From Clostridiaceae bacterium (lineage in GTDB: Bacteria > Bacillota > Clostridia > DSM-8532), in the NCBI GenBank assembly GCA_012842645.1, contig DUSJ01000316.1:1-6152 (forward strand): 6,152 nt of DNA, written 5' to 3'. Positions 5,024 through 6,152 of the stretch are shown piece after piece. Below the pieces are notes generated by a model. It was not told the DNA's origin. It saw only the letters and a list, made by a program, of their open reading frames with translations, and did not search any database. Made by a program: the position numbers and the translations under genes. Within the stretch, counting starts at the first letter, position 1. Every line of letters begins with the position of its first letter.

Positions 5024-6152
5024 ATGCACAAGAAGGGAATCAAGGTCGTTCCTTTCTTAAGCAACCACTGGGACAGGGCGAAGGGAATCAAAGCCCTGCA
5101 AAACAGGGAACAGCTTTCTGCTCAGATAGCTGCAGCCGTAGACTACTACAACCTGGATGGTGTGAATGTAGATATCGAAAATGTGACTGAAACGGAAAGG
5201 GCTATCTACACAGACTTTGTGAGGCTATTAAGAAACAAGATGCCTGAAGGAAAAACCCTTGCAGTAGCCGTAGCCGCAAACCCATGGGGACTTACCAGGG
5301 GGTGGCAAGGGTCCTATGATTATTCAGCGCTTGCCCAATACAGCGATTATCTGATGATCATGGCTTATGACGAGAGTTATACCGGCGGGCCGGCAGGTCC
5401 GGTAGCCAGCTATAGCTTTGTTGAGTCCACTTTAAAAAAGGCACTGACTTTAGTGCCAAAGGAGAAGATCGTCCTGGGTATACCATTTTATGGCAGATAC
5501 TGGAAGAATGGAGCCGTTCAGGGTGGTTACGGACTCAGCAACAAGGAAGTTGAAAAACTGGTTAACAACTACAACGGCAAAGTATATTTTGACAACAATA
5601 AAAAATCTCCCTATGCGGTCGTCACCATCAAAGCAAATGATGTCAAGCCCACTGTTTCAGGTTCTAAGCTTGATGCAGGCACCTATACCATCTGGTTTGA
5701 AAATGAGACTTCAATAAAGTACAAACTGGAGCTGATGAACAAATATGACATCAGGGGCACCGGGAGCTGGAGCCTGGGGCAGGAAACACCGGATACATGG
5801 AATTATAACAGCTTGTGGCTGAACGGATATTACTTTGACGATATACGAGGCCACTGGGCGCAGGATTCGATTGCAGCGATGGCGAAGAAGAAATGGATGG
5901 TCGGTGTTTCAGCACGTCTGTTTGCACCTGATAAATACCTTACCCGCGCAGAGGCCGCAGCAATCCTGGTCAGGGCAATGGGTCTTTCAAACAAAACTGT
6001 GGGCTCAAGCTTCAGCGACATTGAAGGACATTGGGCAAAGAATGAAATTGAAATCGCTTTCCAGAATGGGATCGTTGTTGGCACAGGAAACGGCAGGTTC
6101 ACTCCTGACAGGTTCCTGTCCAGGCAGGAGATGGCTGTTATGCTTGACAGGG
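5024..6152 (+). CDS. GH18 glycoside hydrolase with C-terminal SLH repeats (5'-truncated, 3' end cut by window)
   Basis: GH18 enzymes cleave beta-1,4 links in chitin or peptidoglycan by substrate-assisted catalysis. SLH repeats tether proteins to cell-wall polymers, so the intact ancestor would have been a surface-bound wall or chitin hydrolase. Counted from ATG 5024, 376 residues are visible. They show GIKVVPFLSNHWD (5-17), the catalytic DGVNVDIE (45-52, acid E52), the barrel strand LMIMAYDESY, GIPFYGRYW, and TYTIWFENE. SLH repeat 1 starts at 271 (FDDIRGHWA, TRAE) and SLH repeat 2 at 330 (FSDIEGHWA, SRQE), which is cut by the window; a third repeat is usual. There is no signal peptide, no first barrel strand and no ribosome site before 5024, and the frame has a stop at 4958. 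The gene is therefore probably a 5'-truncated pseudogene, although the remaining frame is open and all catalytic residues seen are kept. The family assignment is firm; function today is doubtful. Confidence 0.88.
   Translation, partial: MHKKGIKVVPFLSNHWDRAKGIKALQNREQLSAQIAAAVDYYNLDGVNVDIENVTETERAIYTDFVRLLRNKMPEGKTLAVAVAANPWGLTRGWQGSYDYSALAQYSDYLMIMAYDESYTGGPAGPVASYSFVESTLKKALTLVPKEKIVLGIPFYGRYWKNGAVQGGYGLSNKEVEKLVNNYNGKVYFDNNKKSPYAVVTIKANDVKPTVSGSKLDAGTYTIWFENETSIKYKLELMNKYDIRGTGSWSLGQETPDTWNYNSLWLNGYYFDDIRGHWAQDSIAAMAKKKWMVGVSARLFAPDKYLTRAEAAAILVRAMGLSNKTVGSSFSDIEGHWAKNEIEIAFQNGIVVGTGNGRFTPDRFLSRQEMAVMLDR

Noticed and set aside
5490..5717. Second plus-strand open frame inside the GH18 gene
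   Set aside because: It is out of frame with the GH18 domain, which is clearly the coding frame there.
5830..6102. Minus-strand open frame of 90 codons
   Set aside because: It is antisense to the SLH repeats, whose motifs define the plus strand as coding.
1..6152. CRISPR array, tRNA, rRNA, insertion sequence or riboswitch
   Set aside because: I saw no regularly spaced repeats, cloverleaf-like sequence, transposase motifs or known riboswitch cores by eye. Covariance-model searches were not possible.

Overview
The window looks like a low-GC Gram-positive anaerobe of the class Clostridia. The signs are A+T-rich spacers, strong Shine-Dalgarno sites, a TTG start, a lipoprotein-type sugar-binding protein and a GH18 enzyme with S-layer homology (SLH) repeats. 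This is inferred from gene content and style, not from a marker comparison. I see no RNA gene, CRISPR array, insertion sequence or origin.

Layout, left to right. (1) Positions 1-1266, minus strand: a 23S rRNA uracil-5-methyltransferase of the RlmD/RumA family. It is complete at its start and cut by the window edge about 30 codons before its expected end, and it has its own extended -10 promoter. (2) Positions 1425-3444, minus strand: two tandem paralogous sugar-binding-protein genes with no permease or ATPase beside them. The upstream copy (2377-3444) is full length with a normal lipobox. The downstream copy (1425-2315) is about 70% identical by hand alignment but has lost the lipobox cysteine, has apparently lost its ancestral ATG, and lacks 58 codons of the C-terminal lobe. 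(3) Positions 3445-3597: a spacer with a likely extended -10 promoter and a possible decayed mini-gene behind a near-consensus Shine-Dalgarno. (4) Positions 3598-4651, minus strand: a two-gene unit, a single-pass membrane-anchored protein of unknown function followed by a DUF4865-family protein whose best start is TTG at 4134. (5) Positions 4652-4978: about 330 bases without a recognisable gene, holding an A/T hairpin and a strong imperfect inverted repeat. (6) Position 4979 to the right edge, plus strand: a GH18 peptidoglycan/chitin-hydrolase-type catalytic domain followed by SLH repeats. It lacks a signal peptide and the first part of the barrel, so it looks 5'-truncated, and it runs off the window.

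The genes do not form one pathway. The region reads as a housekeeping methyltransferase next to accessory cell-surface genes, several of them visibly decaying. I found no convincing new multi-gene system. The points most worth following are the stepwise decay of the second binding protein, the inverted repeat at the broken end of the GH18 gene, the orphan and unusual binding-site residues of the intact binding protein, and the small open frame at 3493-3573.
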